A stretch of DNA of 64,000 bases from Trogon surrucura (taxonomy: Eukaryota; Chordata; Aves; Trogoniformes; Trogonidae), in contig CM036617.1 in NCBI GenBank assembly GCA_020746105.1, positions 19,846,037-19,910,036 of the forward strand, given 5' to 3'. A program made the translations under genes and the position numbers. The notes beneath the pieces were generated by a model. The model had not been told where the DNA came from. It made no database searches and saw only the letters and a program-made list of their open reading frames with translations. Below are positions 12,087-25,934 of the stretch, in pieces (positions within the stretch are counted from its first letter, which is position 1; the number at the start of each line of letters is the position of its first letter).

Positions 12087-13512
12087 AACTCCACGTGTAC
12101 CAGCAGGTCAGCAGTGTGATGCTGAACAGCAACGCGCTGCTGCAGTGTTTCAAGCCAAATGACTTTGCTCTTTATATTACTCTTGTTCCTGCTCTTGTCT
12201 TCTTGGCCTTTGTCCCTTCCTGTGGCCCTTGTGCTGCATGCACACCCCTACCCCAGTGCTCTGATGCAAAAAATGCCCCCTCGTATAGCCTCCCAAGCAA
12301 ACCTGCAAGCACTGTAGAGTCAGCTCCTCATGGGTAATTCAAAGTGGACTGTATACACTCCTAGTGTTGCTTAAAAGTATTTTACGAAGCAGTGGACCCT
12401 GGGGACCATTGTTGGCCAGCAATCCACCTCTCATTTATTTTGCCCCACCAGCCTGAATATTTATGAGGTGTCATGTGATTTGATGGTATCTGGTTCCACG
12501 TGTAATGCTGATGTCATGTGTTTTAGATTTAAAATGCCAGTTTCATTTTGTAGTGCATAATAATTTGTTTCTTTGGCAGTCCATAAAGAATTGCACTGAA
12601 TCTTGGCATGCCTGGCTGCAACGATGTGGAAGGGGAAGCAGGAGGTCTTAATGCATACTAGGAGTTGTACCAAGAGTGGTGCAGTTTATGTTCTCTGCCT
12701 GAAACATCAGCTGACATCAAGATATGAATATGCATGCCGTTCTACACCAAATACTTTGCAAGCAATGATGAACAAATTCTTGCAGTACCTGGGCAATGAC
12801 TGTTTGATGCTAAGACCCACCCAGCAATGTTTGATATAAAGATGGGGAAACTGAGGCAAAGCATCCTGCTAAGCTTACAAAACCCGTGTGCAAGAGGGAA
12901 GTGAACCCGTCTTACACAGCTCCCACAGCTTCACTAGAACTATCCTTCCTCTCCCAGATACGAGCACCATCAGAATTTGGCTGCATCTCCTCTGAACACT
13001 GTTTTGATTAGAGGCAGCCCACACCTTCAAGCCTCTATTCATTTTTTTCCTGAAATTAGAGTCCTGGATGTAACCTATCTATCAGACATCCTACCTAGTT
13101 TTGAGCCAGTTCTCAGTGCAGAATGAGAAGGGTACATTTGGGAAACAGATGCTTAAAGAAATAGGCAAACTGGATAAAGATATAGAAAACCAAACATTTT
13201 TCTGGCTTAAGCCACTGATGAACAAAACTGAGACCTGGAAGAGAATAACAAGCACCAGCAAGGCATGCAATTCTCACTGCAGTAAATAAAGGTATTGCCA
13301 TCAGATGCACACATGTATGAAATTTTATGTGCATTTACATAGGAAACAGAGTCCTTCCAGCAAATTCTGCTGCTTGCAAAGGTGTCTGTGCCATGCTGGA
13401 GCTTCCCAAACACTTCAGGCTGGATGCTGCTCCCCAGGCGATGGGTGCTAGCATGGTCCCGCAGGCATGTCTCCATCATTGTACCTGGGGTGTGTGAGCT
13501 CGGGACAGTGTT
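12087..13512. other. Unassigned non-coding DNA
   Basis: No repeat, RNA gene or exon was recognised. Short open frames lack domain signatures. Confidence 0.5.
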
Positions 13513-13648
13513 TCATAGAATGGCTGGAGTTGAAAGGGACCTTAGAGATCATCTAGTTCCAACCCTTCTGCCATGGACAGGGTTGCCTCCCACTAGACCA
13601 GGTTGCTCAAAGCCTCATCCAGCCTGGCCTTGAACACTTCCAGGGATG
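13513..13648 (-). mobile_element. CR1 LINE 3' end, group B
   Basis: Antisense CR1 3' end with one remaining terminal octamer (tcatagaa), AGGGACCTTAGAGATCATCT, CACTAGACCAGGTTGCTC, and CCTTGAACACTTCCAGGGAT at its 5' limit. Only about 136 bp is left. Confidence 0.94.
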
Positions 13649-14345
13649 CATAGTGCTGTAATTAAATTCATTCAAAGGGGGATCATCTTTTGGCCAGGCC
13701 AGTGTAAGCAGCACCCTGCTAGTGGACTGCTAGCAATATACATGCCAGACCTACAGCAGATGGGTCTAGACTCTCTCCTGTCTTTGCTCTCTGTTCTACA
13801 CAGCTAAAATAACTTATCCTTGTGAAAGCACTACCTTGTCTGTGCAGACTGTGTATGAATTGTCATTAGTATCTCAGGTCCATCAGTCTGGGGTAAGACT
13901 TTCTTATATAGCTGTGCTGGTAGAGACTAGCTGTGTTTGAAGGATTAGGTGGCATCTGCTTTGCATGGCAGTGTAACTGCACTATACTACACCGCACTAC
14001 ACCGCTGTATTTTACTATTATGTTTATATGAATACAGGTGTATCAAAATGAAAACTCCTGCTGATCTCCTAATAGCTCGTCCTAGCATCCCTCTCTGAAT
14101 CAGTAAGAAAAACCACACAGATAAAGTCTAAGGAACTGCTAAGAGAGAAAAAATAAACACCCTGAAAACACACAAGAGAAATTCTTAAAGGAATTACTTT
14201 CACAACCTAGTTACTGCAGAAGTGGCTGCAGAGCATACATGGGTCTGGAGTCAAACCCTAAATCCATTAACTCTAAACCTATAAACCCTAAACCCATAAT
14301 TCCCAGGGCAAGCCCCCATGGATCTGGGTGCTTGGTGGAATGACT
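13649..14345. other. Unassigned non-coding DNA with a telomere-like patch
   Basis: At 14252-14298 CCCTAAA occurs twice among variants (ctctaaac, aacccata). The spacing is irregular and the vertebrate hexamer is never in tandem, so I do not call an interstitial telomere. A short tandem-like cactacacc pattern lies at 13977-14005. Confidence 0.45.
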
Positions 14346-14495
14346 CATGGAATCATAGAATCATATAGAATGGTTTGGATTGGGAGACCTTAAAGATCAT
14401 CTAGTTCCAACTCCCCTGCCATGGGCAGGGACACCTGCCACTAGACCAGGTTGCTCAAAGCCGCGTCCAGCCTGACCTTGAGCACTTCTAGCAAG
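14346..14495 (-). mobile_element. CR1 LINE 3' end, group B (first arm of an inverted pair)
   Basis: An antisense 3' end begins with two tail units (aatcatagaatcatatagaa) followed by TGGTTTGGATTGGGAGACC, CCATGGGCAGGGACACC and CTAGACCAGGTTGCTCAAAG. Twelve bases beyond its 5' limit a second CR1 piece in the opposite orientation begins, covering the same part of the element. Confidence 0.93.
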
Positions 14496-14506
14496 GGGGT
14501 TTGCAC

Positions 14507-14551
14507 AAGGTCAGGTTGGATGGGGCTTTGAGCAACCTGGTCTAGCTGGAG
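14507..14551 (+). mobile_element. Inverted CR1 fragment lacking the 3' end (second arm)
   Basis: The text AAGGTCAGGTTGGATGGGG and CTTTGAGCAACCTGGTCTAG is group B CR1 in sense orientation. It is the reverse complement of 14441-14479 with 36 of 39 bases matching. Similarity is lost after about 14551, so the LINE 3' end is absent. The pair can fold into a hairpin with a loop of about 27 bases. Confidence 0.85.
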
Positions 14552-17500
14552 ACACTCAGCTGTCACTGCTGCCTGCAGACAGGAGCCAGTTCTAACAGGG
14601 ACAGGCAGGATGGGAAATCTGTATCTTTCCTGTTCCTCTGGGAAGGCACGATGCAGCCGACACATCCCAGAGCCCATACAGGGATGTTCCCCACACAGGA
14701 GTGTGTGCGTGCATGGCAGAGTTTGACCCCAGGCCCATGCACATACTGGAACCACTACTGCAGCGTGGGCACATGGATCCAGCGAGACCCTGCTTGGGCT
14801 GCATCGAGTGCACTGGTAAACTCTGAACCTCACCAGTGAGATTATCCTCTGCCAGGTTGTAAAGAGCTGCCTGCTGCTATCTGCAAGGTCAAGAGCTCTG
14901 CAGGTAGAAACAGGAGACAAAATCACAGTGTAGGAGGTCAAACCATTGAACAGAATATTGCTGTACATTGTGAATTTCATCTCCCCTTCCTCTCTGTGCC
15001 CTGGTTTACTCTCTGGCCTGAAGCGGTTTTCCCCCCTGAAGCGAATGAAGGGAGAGCTAATACTATCTTTAGACAGATGAGTATAGATGGAGAAAACAAG
15101 CCTAGGGGAAGCCAGAGCTTTCTTTAGGACTGTCATAGCAAAAGGAGCCAATGCAGGTGCAGAATGACTGGTTTGGGTTTAGTCTGACTCTATTAATCTG
15201 TCAGACAGTCAGAAAAGGGTATCTGGTAGAACAGAGGATGTCACCAAGAGAAGAGATGGGAAGACCCCAGCCCCTTGTCCTGCCCTGCACTCTGAGGCTC
15301 CTATGGTGACACCACAATAATTATTTTCTCAGCTGAAGCACTTTAGTACCAGGGTGACAAGCACAGCACACATGCCTTGGCAGGTTGACTAGGTAAGGTT
15401 ATATGCAGTATGACAGAGTTTTTATATTATCACTGACCTGGCAAAAGCTCGGTAAGAACTGAACAGCTTGTTCTTGTGACATGTTGAACCTCTTTTCCAG
15501 ACCAGAGCGTTCAGAATAAATTTCATGAGGCAGCAATCACTTAGATGTGCATTGGACTCCCTACTCTGCCACCATTTCTTAGAAGAGACATGAGGGGTGC
15601 ATTTCTAACACAACTTCAGATTTCCCCTGTCAAAAGCATTTATCAAAATAGAGAAGTGAAAGATGTCCAACATCCAATGATAGAGAGACGTCAAGTCCAC
15701 TCCAGGGTGATCAGGACACAACCAACTCACAACAAATGCACTTTTATTTCTGTTAATGAACCTCAAGAAAAATGTGTTTTGCAAATATGATTGCTGTTCA
15801 AAAATATTTTAAAAACTAGTGTAAAAATTTCAATGTACCACCTGCTTTATTTTCCCACTTATTGGAGGAATCGACTTATAGCAGTGCTATGTGTTAGTCT
15901 TGCTTGAGCTTCTAATCTATTTTGCAGAATTTCAGCCTTCTTTTACTTTAAAATAAATGTTTCCAGTAGTTATTCCTTGGGAGACAAGCCTCGAGTCATT
16001 TAAATGCTTGTGAACTTCATATAGACATCTGTGAATCCTGTGAAGCCTGGAAGAGTAGCTGTGACTGGTAGAACTTCAGAGCAAGAAGTGAAGAGAGTAT
16101 CTCTCCAAAAGGATGGAAAAGAAATGTGGTGTCACTGTTGGCAAAGAGACTCAAAGAGCAATAAATAATTTGACTTTTTTTTCTTTCTTCTTTTTGCTTT
16201 TTTTCGGTGTTAACAGCATATTATGTGTTCTGGTGCAATTTAGAGGAGGAGTCAAACTGAAAACTCTACAGCACCTTAAGTCCCACATCATCCTCCCAGT
16301 TAGGCAATTCTTAAAAAAATCAAAACATACTCATTCACTTAGGTAGACAAATTTATGACCCACAGCTGCAATGGCCTCAGTGGAGAAGAAAGATATATTA
16401 CTGATCTTAGAAACATTGTTTTCTGGACTGCATGAGGTATTTCACAGAGATATATTTTCTGGGCATCCATGCGCTCAGCTCCCTGCTAGTCCATCCCACT
16501 GCCCTAGGAGAGCAACCACTGCTTCCAGTATATTCCTCTGACCTGTTTAATTAAAATTTGCCAGCAATGAGCAAGCCAGTGCCTCCCCAGACAGCCTACT
16601 CCACTGCACATCGCCTGAGCCATTAGAAACTGCCCCCAGACCTCTGGATCAAACTGCCCCCAATGCCTCTCAAGACATCAGGACTTCTTGTCTTGCCCCC
16701 TCTGGACAAGGATTCCCTTTTAGCCTGAGAAGCTTTTTCCATGCACAGTGATCATGGCATTTCTTGGCACTGCTCTGTTTGAGAGCAAAGAAGGTGCAAG
16801 TTTTGGTAGGGTGTCAGCAATATGCTGTTTCTCTCCATGCCAGCCCCTGGAACACCATCCAGCCATCACTGCCTGTTGTCCCCAGCGGTGTCACTGCTCT
16901 GCCTTCCTTGGTGAAGGCTCCTTCATCAAGCCCTGTGCAACAGGGGAGTGCAATGAAAAAGGTCATCCCGCTCCTTCTTCTCCATCATTTGTGTCAAACA
17001 AGAGGCTACAAAACCCATCTTCTCTGTTACCCTGGGAAACTCCACCCATTGGGAACAAGGCATGCAGAGTGTAACTTTGGTTGTACTCATGCAACTTCAT
17101 GAAAAGGAAGAATGTTCAAAGAAATACGTGAACTATTAGGACTTAAAAATTAGGTGAACTCCAACGCAGCTCCAGAAAACTCGTGGACTAGGTTAAATTC
17201 AGTTAGTTCTCCATGTTTCCCAGCAAAGCCCATCAGTAAAACAAGCCTCCTGAACTGGACAAAAGCAGCTCATCTGTATCTGGCTGCAGGGACTGAGCTA
17301 GGGCAAACCGCCGGTGATCACAGATTATCAACAGCTGGGAACAGTTTGTATACAGAAGATTCATCACCTCTCTGCCCTGACAGTGTATCATAAAATTTGA
17401 AGTTAAAAGGAATGTAATCTCACAACTCATCAAAGAGAAAAAATTTGTTGTGTGTTGGTCTTTCCTTGGGTTTTTTGAAGACAAATCCCTTAAAATATTT

Positions 17501-20500
17501 CTAGTCCAAACCAAACTCAAATGGGAAAGTCTGCCACTCTGTCTATGGCTCAGTTCCTTTGTGTGACCATGTTTAAAACTTTTGCAGTGATTGTTGTCTT
17601 GAAACTTCTAATTCTCAGCTTACTGTAAAGATTAACTCTTTAGGGCTTGCAATATCCTTATCTGAGCTAAAGAGAGCAAGGGAGAGATTTGTCTCATCTA
17701 ATGTGAGCTATCAAAGTTAGTTGCCTCTTTAGTAAAGGTAACTTTAAGACAATTAATTAATTAAAGCCAACCATCTATTGCCAAAGGAAGCGAGGCATCT
17801 CCTGAGAGCAACTCCTCTCTGCCTGAGGCAGGTGGGATGTGTGGGAACCTGTAGCACCACAGCGACCGCAGGAGAGCAAGAGGCATGAGATGTGCATTTT
17901 TGGATGACTGAAGTTAGATGAGACCTCCGTTGGAGACTGGGCATCTAAAGGAGTCCCTGTCGCTCAGTCCCATTTTACATCACTGTTTCCTGCAAGGCTG
18001 CTTGAATAGATCCCTGCCTCCCTGGCTCTCCCTGCCCCCTGCCGCTGTCACAGATGAGCATCTTGATGTTAAATTAAGCATGAAAGGTGAGCAGACCTCA
18101 TGGAGTCCTTGACATGTCTTCAGGATGTGTTGTCTGCCTGGGATCCCACTTTTTGGCCACAGTCATTTGCTTTGTCATTATTTTAGACAGGGATTGTTCT
18201 GACAGGGCCTGGGAGTAGATGAGTGGTGTTTGGATAGTAAGGAAAGTGTTGCAGCTTTTCTTAAAGGCAGAACAGTTTTTAATTCACTTAGTCTCCTTCT
18301 GCAATCTGCATGGAATAAAACTGCTGCCTCCGACTCCAGAGGCAGCAGCTGGAGGGTCAGGCTTAGGATATTGCTCTCATCTAAGGGACTTTATTTCTCA
18401 CTCTTCAGTGAGAACGATTTTGTAATTACACATTTCTCCACGAAAACACAGCTAATTCATTCGGGCACAGAGCAGTGTCCTCCCTGCTTTGCCAGGCTGG
18501 GGGCCCTCCCCAGGACCCTTGATTTTGCATAGGAACAAGTTGGAGAGGGCAGCCAGGGCTGGAGGTCTGCAGAGAGCGCTGACTAAGCATCATCACTTCG
18601 AACTGAGTTACCAGCACTGGATTTATGACTGGGCTGAATTCAGTGCTACCCATGTTACTGAAATAAAGCCCGTGAAAGAGAATTAGCATGAGTCACTGGC
18701 CATAAATCAACCGATCCCCACATCTCCAGGATGTCTGGAGATGAGAAACGCATGTATTTGTAGGCACTCCTAGACTCACGCAGTGGGCTCCTTGGAAGGC
18801 TGGTCTGTATTTCATTTGATTTGCCCAATTAGTAATAAATACAGTAAAAACTATATATATTTCACTGTTTCCATTTTCGCTCTGTTAAAAAAGATGCCAT
18901 GTGTTTCACTCTTCCTCACTCCCTGTTTTCACTTTTCCTATTTATATTTATTTTAAAAATACTCCTAACATTGCAGTTCCATTTTAATAGCAAGCAACAT
19001 CTAGCTTCCCCTCCAAAGTGTCTCACAAATTAAAACAAAATGACAATATGACTTTGCTCAGATGTAGCCACATTGGGAAAGAAAACTGGCAAAGATTGAA
19101 AAGGAGAATTCTCCACCATGGATTAGATCAGAAAAAAAGTTCTGATTTTCATAACTTGAGTACCAGGAATTAGACCCTTCAATTCACACTAATTTCATCA
19201 TTCATACTAACAGCACTTAAATCTGTTTTTCTAGGATGCTAAGTAACAGGCAGCTGCAAAGGAGCTTTTCCTGTTTATATATTCAGATGTTTGAATATGA
19301 AATTGGAAGCTTAGCTTTAGGTTGCTGTCTTTGCCATGCCAGGAGTGGGTCACTGCTAGCTACCAGCTGCGTGGAGCTGAGACCCTGTGCCACCACTTCA
19401 ACCGGGGTACACAATGTACATCACCTCCCCAACACTCTTTGGCTTTGGCCTTGCCTCAACCCCCCCATCTAAAAATTAATATCCCATTCCCCACAGTGGT
19501 ATCCCTGTCTGGGGAGTGGGCTGAGAGGGGTCCTGCAGCGCCAGGTCACTGCCCCCAGCCCCGTGAGCTCAAGGCCAGGCTGTTTTGGGATGACACTTTT
19601 ATAGATTGGTGCCACTGCTACCCCACCTCTCCCTTCTGGGGTGTGCCTACAATTCCAGCCATGGAATTAAAAATACTTCCCTGACCCTCATTATTCACCT
19701 CGGCAGGTCAAGGCAGGACTTTGATCTAAATGGAGAGGCATTCCCAGGGATATGCTTACATGAAACACATGCTTAAAGGGCTCCTTGGCATCAGGCTTTA
19801 TCTTTACTTGGTAGATTTTAATGACATGCACATGGCGAGAGTGCTGCCGGAACAAAGCGAGCTTGTAGTAGAACCCTGTTTGACTTAATGAACCTGAAAA
19901 TCATAATCAAAATGGGGCTGTTCCTTGGCATTCTGTGTTTCCTTACTTGGCTTTTTCTGGTGAGAACACATCTACCTTGATGTTTGTTTTCACTCTAAGT
20001 GGCTTATGTGTCATCCAGCGTACAGATAATGTGTGGTCTGGGACAATTTCTCTGTTCCAAGAGACCCATGTGCTCCTGTTTGTGTTATAGCACAGGAGAA
20101 ACGAGCTCTTTTAGTGTTTGGCGTTTTGGCAACCACCCGTCCCCATGGACTCCAGGCAAAGGATGCTTCTGGATCCCTTCCTTCACTGTGGGGGATGTGT
20201 TTGTGGCCAACTGTGTGTGACTTCATCATCTCCACCCTGTTTCTGTGTGTCATTTTATATCAGATGAAAATAAAATAGGCCATCTTTCAGCAATTACTGT
20301 AGCAGCCAGCTTTACAGCTCGTCATCTTCACAAAACAAGGAAAGGGAACATTTTTTTAATTGCTTATTAAAAGTTCATGTGGTTATTAGAGCTGGAGTTT
20401 TGTTTCTTTCAGGTGGGTTCCTCGGGGGTTTATGCCACTTGCTTAAGTCAGTTCTGTGTGAGGGTTTTGCTAAAGGTGTTTGTTTTAGAGCCCTCTCTTT

Positions 20501-23500
20501 TGGTGGTGACAGCTGTGGGTGAGCCAAAACTCTTGAAAGAGGTGGTGTGTCTTATTTTTTTTTGCTTGTAGCTTTTCCTGCCATTCCAGCACCTTAGGTT
20601 TTATATCTTCATCAGTATTTTTGGAACTAGGCGGGAAGTTGAGCAGGTAAAATCAGTTTCCATAGGTAGAGTTACACCAACTGACACTGCTGGTCACCAC
20701 CAGCACTGAGCTGTGGTCCTTCTCAGCCTGAGGTTTTGCTGCACTGACTTCAGCAGCTAGCACTGATTCCATCCAGAGCAGACCAAAGGGAATAAATAAA
20801 GACATACTAGCTCTGATTCTCACTCCACCAGCACGGCTATAAATCCAAAGGCTCCCCATAAAAGTTGGTGGTGTTGCACAAGTGTGAGAAGTGACTCGCT
20901 GCAGCCAGCCATGCTTATCTTGCTGTAATCCAACAGCTATTTTTTGTGCGAGTGTCGTTGTTTTGGCCCTTAAACCTTGCCAGGTGAATGGAGAGGAGTT
21001 TTTTTTCTGAAAAGGCTACTAATGAAGTGCAGCTCTGATGGCTTTCCCCATGCACCCCAGGTGAGCAGGGCATCATGTGGCAGCTGCTCAGAGGCAGATT
21101 TCTGAAGGTGCCTCAGCCACGTGGGGCACACAGAAATAAGGTGCAAGAGGTACCAAACAGGCTGTCAGGAGCCCACCCTGAGCCAGAACTGCCCCCAAGC
21201 TGCCGTCAGGAATTAAATAAAGCAGCCCTGACACACATGTAAGTAGGAGAAAACTTCTTTAAAGCCAAGACAAGTAACAAGGTCCCACCCGTCCATCACT
21301 TGTCACACTCTGAGTGTTCAGAGACCACCAGTGCTATTCCTCCACCCCTCACTTCTCATGTTTGCACAGCCTTTCCCAGCCCAGTTAGAGATGCATCTCC
21401 CACCTCTGCCTCTACTGCCTGGGCTGATGAGTGGATGCTCAAGAGTAACACTCTGGCTGCAGCCACATAACTCTGGAAACCCTCTACTGCGCAGCCAGAT
21501 GACAGAGGCAAGGCAAGATTCTGCAAATAACTTGTTCAGAGAGAAGAATGTCTTGCTAAGTATGGCAGTCCCTCTATCAGAAGTCAAGTCTATGGTTTGG
21601 AGCGAAGGGATCCCACCCCTCAAGATGACACATGGCCACAGGATACCCAAATGGGTGGAGCGCTCCATCCCACTGTCCAGTCTTGGAGCTCTTGAGTGGC
21701 TCCACACTGGAGCAGGACGCTCAGAGGAGAGATGGGATTTTGATCTTCTACTCCCAGCACTGGTCAAATATGGTCCACACCAAGAGTGAACACATCATCT
21801 TGGGTCACCCCGAGAGCTCCCTACCTTACACTTCACAGAGAGCTGCCTTTGGGCAGCATTCAAATATCTCAGAGGGCTGCAGGGGGTCACTAAATATAGG
21901 CTTTCCATATTTGAGAGGAATGCAGTGAGCTCTGGGATGCAGGAGGCATGGTGGCATCGTGCCCTGTGATTACAGATGTCCTAACCAGAAAAATATTTTT
22001 CTGAGTGAAACTCCCTGCATTTTGCAGTAAGGATACCCTTGCGCAGAGTCATCACACTTACATTTAAGCACTTAATTTGGACAGCTGAAATTAGGTGTTT
22101 GATCACTTTAGACTTCCTCTGTAGCTATTCTCCCTACCCCTTTTTGCTCTTGGTGAGGCAGCCAGGGTGGGAACCATTCCTAGTGGTGTCCCAGCAGATT
22201 CCTGAACACCTGCTTTTTCAGCTTTTCAGGATGGTCCATCTTGTATCTCTACCTCCCCAAAGCACTACCATGTCTTACATTTAGGACTGAATGGTGCAGA
22301 GAGTGATTTGCTAACTGCTCTGAACCATGACGGTTAAGTACTCCGTTGGCGAAGTCCAGAAAACTCTGTCCCTGCCATAATCTGTGATCTCCAGCTCATG
22401 AAGCAACATCCGAGGGCCCATTGCAAACGGGAGGACATTGAAAAACTCCTGGGAGTTACCCTCACCCATGAGAAGGCTGCAGCATCCCTCTGTAGCCCTG
22501 TGAGAGAGAGCAAGTGGCAAGGAATGACAGTCCCTTCTGCACAGAGCTCAGACAGACCCAAACACATTTTTATTTAATGACACTTCCTGCTTTTTATTTT
22601 GTTAACAGCCTGCTATCAGGCTGCCAGCTGAGGATATCTGAAATGCACAGTTGCGATCTTTAAGTACATGCCATCATCTACAAGGCACATCGTCCTTCTC
22701 TCTAGAAGACGTCGTGGTAACTCCTCTGCACTCTCGAGCCTTCTTGCCCGTGTCCCACCGGTCTGTGGCACCACGAGACATAAACCACAGCTACTGGAGA
22801 GCCTGCGCGGATTCCTTACGATATGCGTAATGGAAACAGGTGAAATTTAAACAGTACACTTAAGTACTTGTCTGGTCCCCATTAGGGTTTTTTACCTCTC
22901 CTTTATTTAAAGAATAAATTTCTGACACTTAAAAGAAGTTAAACAACTCTGAAAGCTTTAACATAAAACAGCCTCAATGCTGCTCTTTCTCTTGAGAAAA
23001 TTGTTCTAATCACTATTAATATGTCTCTGTTGAGAATGTAAAAATGTTTGGATTAAACCATGTATTTACTTCCTAAAAATGGATGCAAAGTACAAAATAG
23101 AATCCAAATATGCAAACACGCGGAAAACATGCACGTGTGCAAAAACAGTTAAGAAACAACTAATGCAACGAGTGTTAGGAAAGAAGTTAGTACCAGGGAC
23201 ATCCAGGAAAGAATGCATCCCAAAATACTGAGCTTCACCCACTTTAGCTAATGTAGCACGGAGTAATGCTTGTTAACAAACACAAGTGAAATAAAGATTA
23301 TTTTAAGGTCATATTGTGTGCTGGTCTTTGCTTAAAGTGATAACCTGTAAGAGGATTGCAATAGTTATGAATCCCCTTGTATCCACTACAAAACCCCAAA
23401 AGAAAATTGCAGTCATTTCTTACATTTTTGTTTTACTAACTAAGGGGACAGCCCTTGGGTGACTAATAGGGCTAGCAACGTTGGACCAAAATTATTTTGT

Positions 23501-25934
23501 CTATGTGCTTTTCAATGCTATTTCTGTATTCCTTACTGTGTGCTTGGAGTCTGCAAGGAGGCAGGTATTCCATCATTTTGTGCAAGTGCTACGTGGTGTT
23601 AGCAAATCTGTCTTATTTTGGCTGTTTATTTCCCTCACTTAAACACCACTACAGCCTTACTCTTCTGGCCATATCTGGAACCTGCCTTAGAGTCTAAGAT
23701 TTATTAAAGGGTAATACACTGCCAATACACCTCAGCCAGTCTTTTGGATATAAGCTATACTGATCGGTGATTTCTAATTTGTTAGCAGTTACTGTTAAAA
23801 AGCCCTTTCAGTTACTGCTGAATAGAAACTAGCTTCTTATCACTACATGATGCTAAATATCATCTGAATGAAGCACCGAAATGTGTATTAAGCATGGGCA
23901 TCCTATCTGCGGCATTACTGATCATGTGTTCCCGTTCTAACTAAAGTTCTAACACTGCACTGAAGTCCTCCCCAAAGCATTTTTCAGTTTAACATCATGA
24001 TGACAGGATGACAGGACCACTCAGGTGGGAAGGAACCTCAGGAGAGTGTTCTCCTTGTTGTCTTCACTGGGCACCAGCTCTTCACTGGTTCCTTTTGCTT
24101 CTCTTGTCAGTTTCCTCACTGCTTTTATCTTCACTGCTATAACTTCCCTCTTAACCGTTTACTGATTTTTCCAGTGGTGACAGCCAGTTAGGTGCCCAGC
24201 TGGGGCCCCTAAATTGCAGTGAATGAATGAATAAACCCCCCTGAAGAAGGTGCCTAAGTGTCTCCCCCAGTCATCAGTGAGGAACAGGTTGACTCAAGGG
24301 TTTCTCGAGGGAAGGTTTGCTGCTATTTGCCTACAGTCAGGTGTCTGAATTAGGCAGATCAACTTCCAGCCTTCCTTGTTTATTCCCTCTTTCTCCTCTC
24401 TACATCACATTGCTTTTTTAACCTACTTCTATAAGTATCTAATGTGTTCGTGGGGTCATGGTTTTAGGACACACAGTAACGCGGTCTTAACTTCCAAAAA
24501 TCTGTTACATTTGTTTGGGTCAGTTTTCCTTACAGTCAGTTTTTCTCACACGTATTTTCAGCTTTGGGAAATTGGCTGTATTTGAAAGTTCATTGTTCCT
24601 TTCTGCTTTGGCCAGGATGTGATAAGAAGCCAAGACAGTGTTGAGCTTTTACTTGAATAAAAGGATGTATTGGGTTAACTGATGGCCCAGACTCCAGCCC
24701 TGCTCAAGCTCCTGTTCAGCCTTAAGGGTTAGAGCCCAGTGCCACCATGCTCAGATGAAGGTCCCTGGGAAATTCTCACCTGCAGGAGACAGACTTACAG
24801 ATGTTTCTGGACACCAGAGAGTTAATGCACTCCTTCATCCAGATGCTTAATTATTTCCATACAAGCAAGTCAGGCTGCACATGTTTAGTTTGGGTGATTT
24901 GTCAATTTAATTTTGGGGGTGAGGGTAGGAGGCAGGGAGGTGACAGCTGAGACCGTGCTGGCGGCAAGCCCCAGTAGTGCAGAAATGAAGGAGGCTCGCT
25001 CCCCAGCTCTCCGTCACGCTCTGGCTAAGCTTTCTTGGCTCTCAACAACAGGCTTCGGTGGTTGCATTCACACCCCCACGCTGATGTTGAGCAGACTTGA
25101 CATCAGTACAGCATGTCTGTGCAATATGAGATTCTTCAAGCTGTACCGGAGCTAGATCTGTATTTTCAAAGCCTGTTTGCAAAGCCAGCATCACCAAGTC
25201 ACTCTCTGAATGCAAAGGCAAATCTGGTAACCTGGTTGTGTCAGACGTGTGAAGTGCGTGTATCCTTCCTTCATACGTTAGTTATACTAACTGTTAAGGA
25301 AAACAAAGACTAAGCCAAATGCAAAGCAGAAGTGGCCCTTCCTTTTGTGTTATTTGATTTTTGTCCACTAGTGACAACAGACGTCATGTAAAACTCCATA
25401 GGAGCCTGTGTAGCCACCCTCAGGTGGGGAACGAAAAGTAAAGGAGCATATTTTTCCAAGAGATGGGATTTGCCTTAAAAAGAAAGCAGGATTGACGGCT
25501 AACAGGAAGTTCCATGTAACGTAGTCACTTGGCTTTCTGTTGGCAACACTTGCCAAGTGAATCACAGCAAACCCCAAACAATTTCTGCACTCCTGAGAAG
25601 ATGGAGACAGACAATATTATCAGTGAAATCATTAGCACTCCAGCTGATATACTATAGGAACCATTTGCTATAGCTTCCTGCTAAAGTCATGAAACTGCTT
25701 TTTCCCTTTTGCTGGAAGAACTCTTATCTTTGTTCACCACCATCCACTTAAAGCAAGGTCTGCTTCAAAGTTACAACAGGTTGTACAGATGAGTTTTGAG
25801 ACTCCCTGGGTCCCTCTCTGGGCCCCTCATATTCATCTTTGTTGAGAAGATTTTCTTCTTATGCAGGAGACATTATTTGTGTTGCAACTTGTCTTTATTA
25901 TCTCTTGCCTTTCTCTGTTCACCTTCAAGAAAAG
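14552..25934. other. 11 kb stretch without recognisable recent repeats or exons
   Basis: No clear CR1 or LTR copy was seen across this interval, in contrast to the flanks. A minus-strand open frame of 236 codons (14441-15151) overlaps the inverted CR1 pair at its end and shows no domain; I treat it as chance. T-rich tracts lie at 16177-16205 and an AT dinucleotide patch near 18851-18860. A 50 bp patch near 24000-24050 (GGTGGGAAGGAACCTCAGGA) may be an ancient CR1 3' end. The block 18590-18860 has AP-1-like and homeodomain-like sites and is discussed as a regulatory candidate. Confidence 0.45.

Noticed and set aside
14252..14298. Interstitial telomere repeat
   Set aside because: CCCTAAA appears twice but irregularly and not as a tandem vertebrate hexamer.
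14441..15151. Minus-strand open frame of 236 codons
   Set aside because: Its C-terminal end is CR1-derived and the rest has no domain or biased composition. By a rough stop-frequency estimate one frame of this length in 64 kb is not very surprising.
24000..24050. Ancient CR1 3' end (GGTGGGAAGGAACCTCAGGA)
   Set aside because: Only about 50 bases with weak similarity and no tail or coding part; too short to call.
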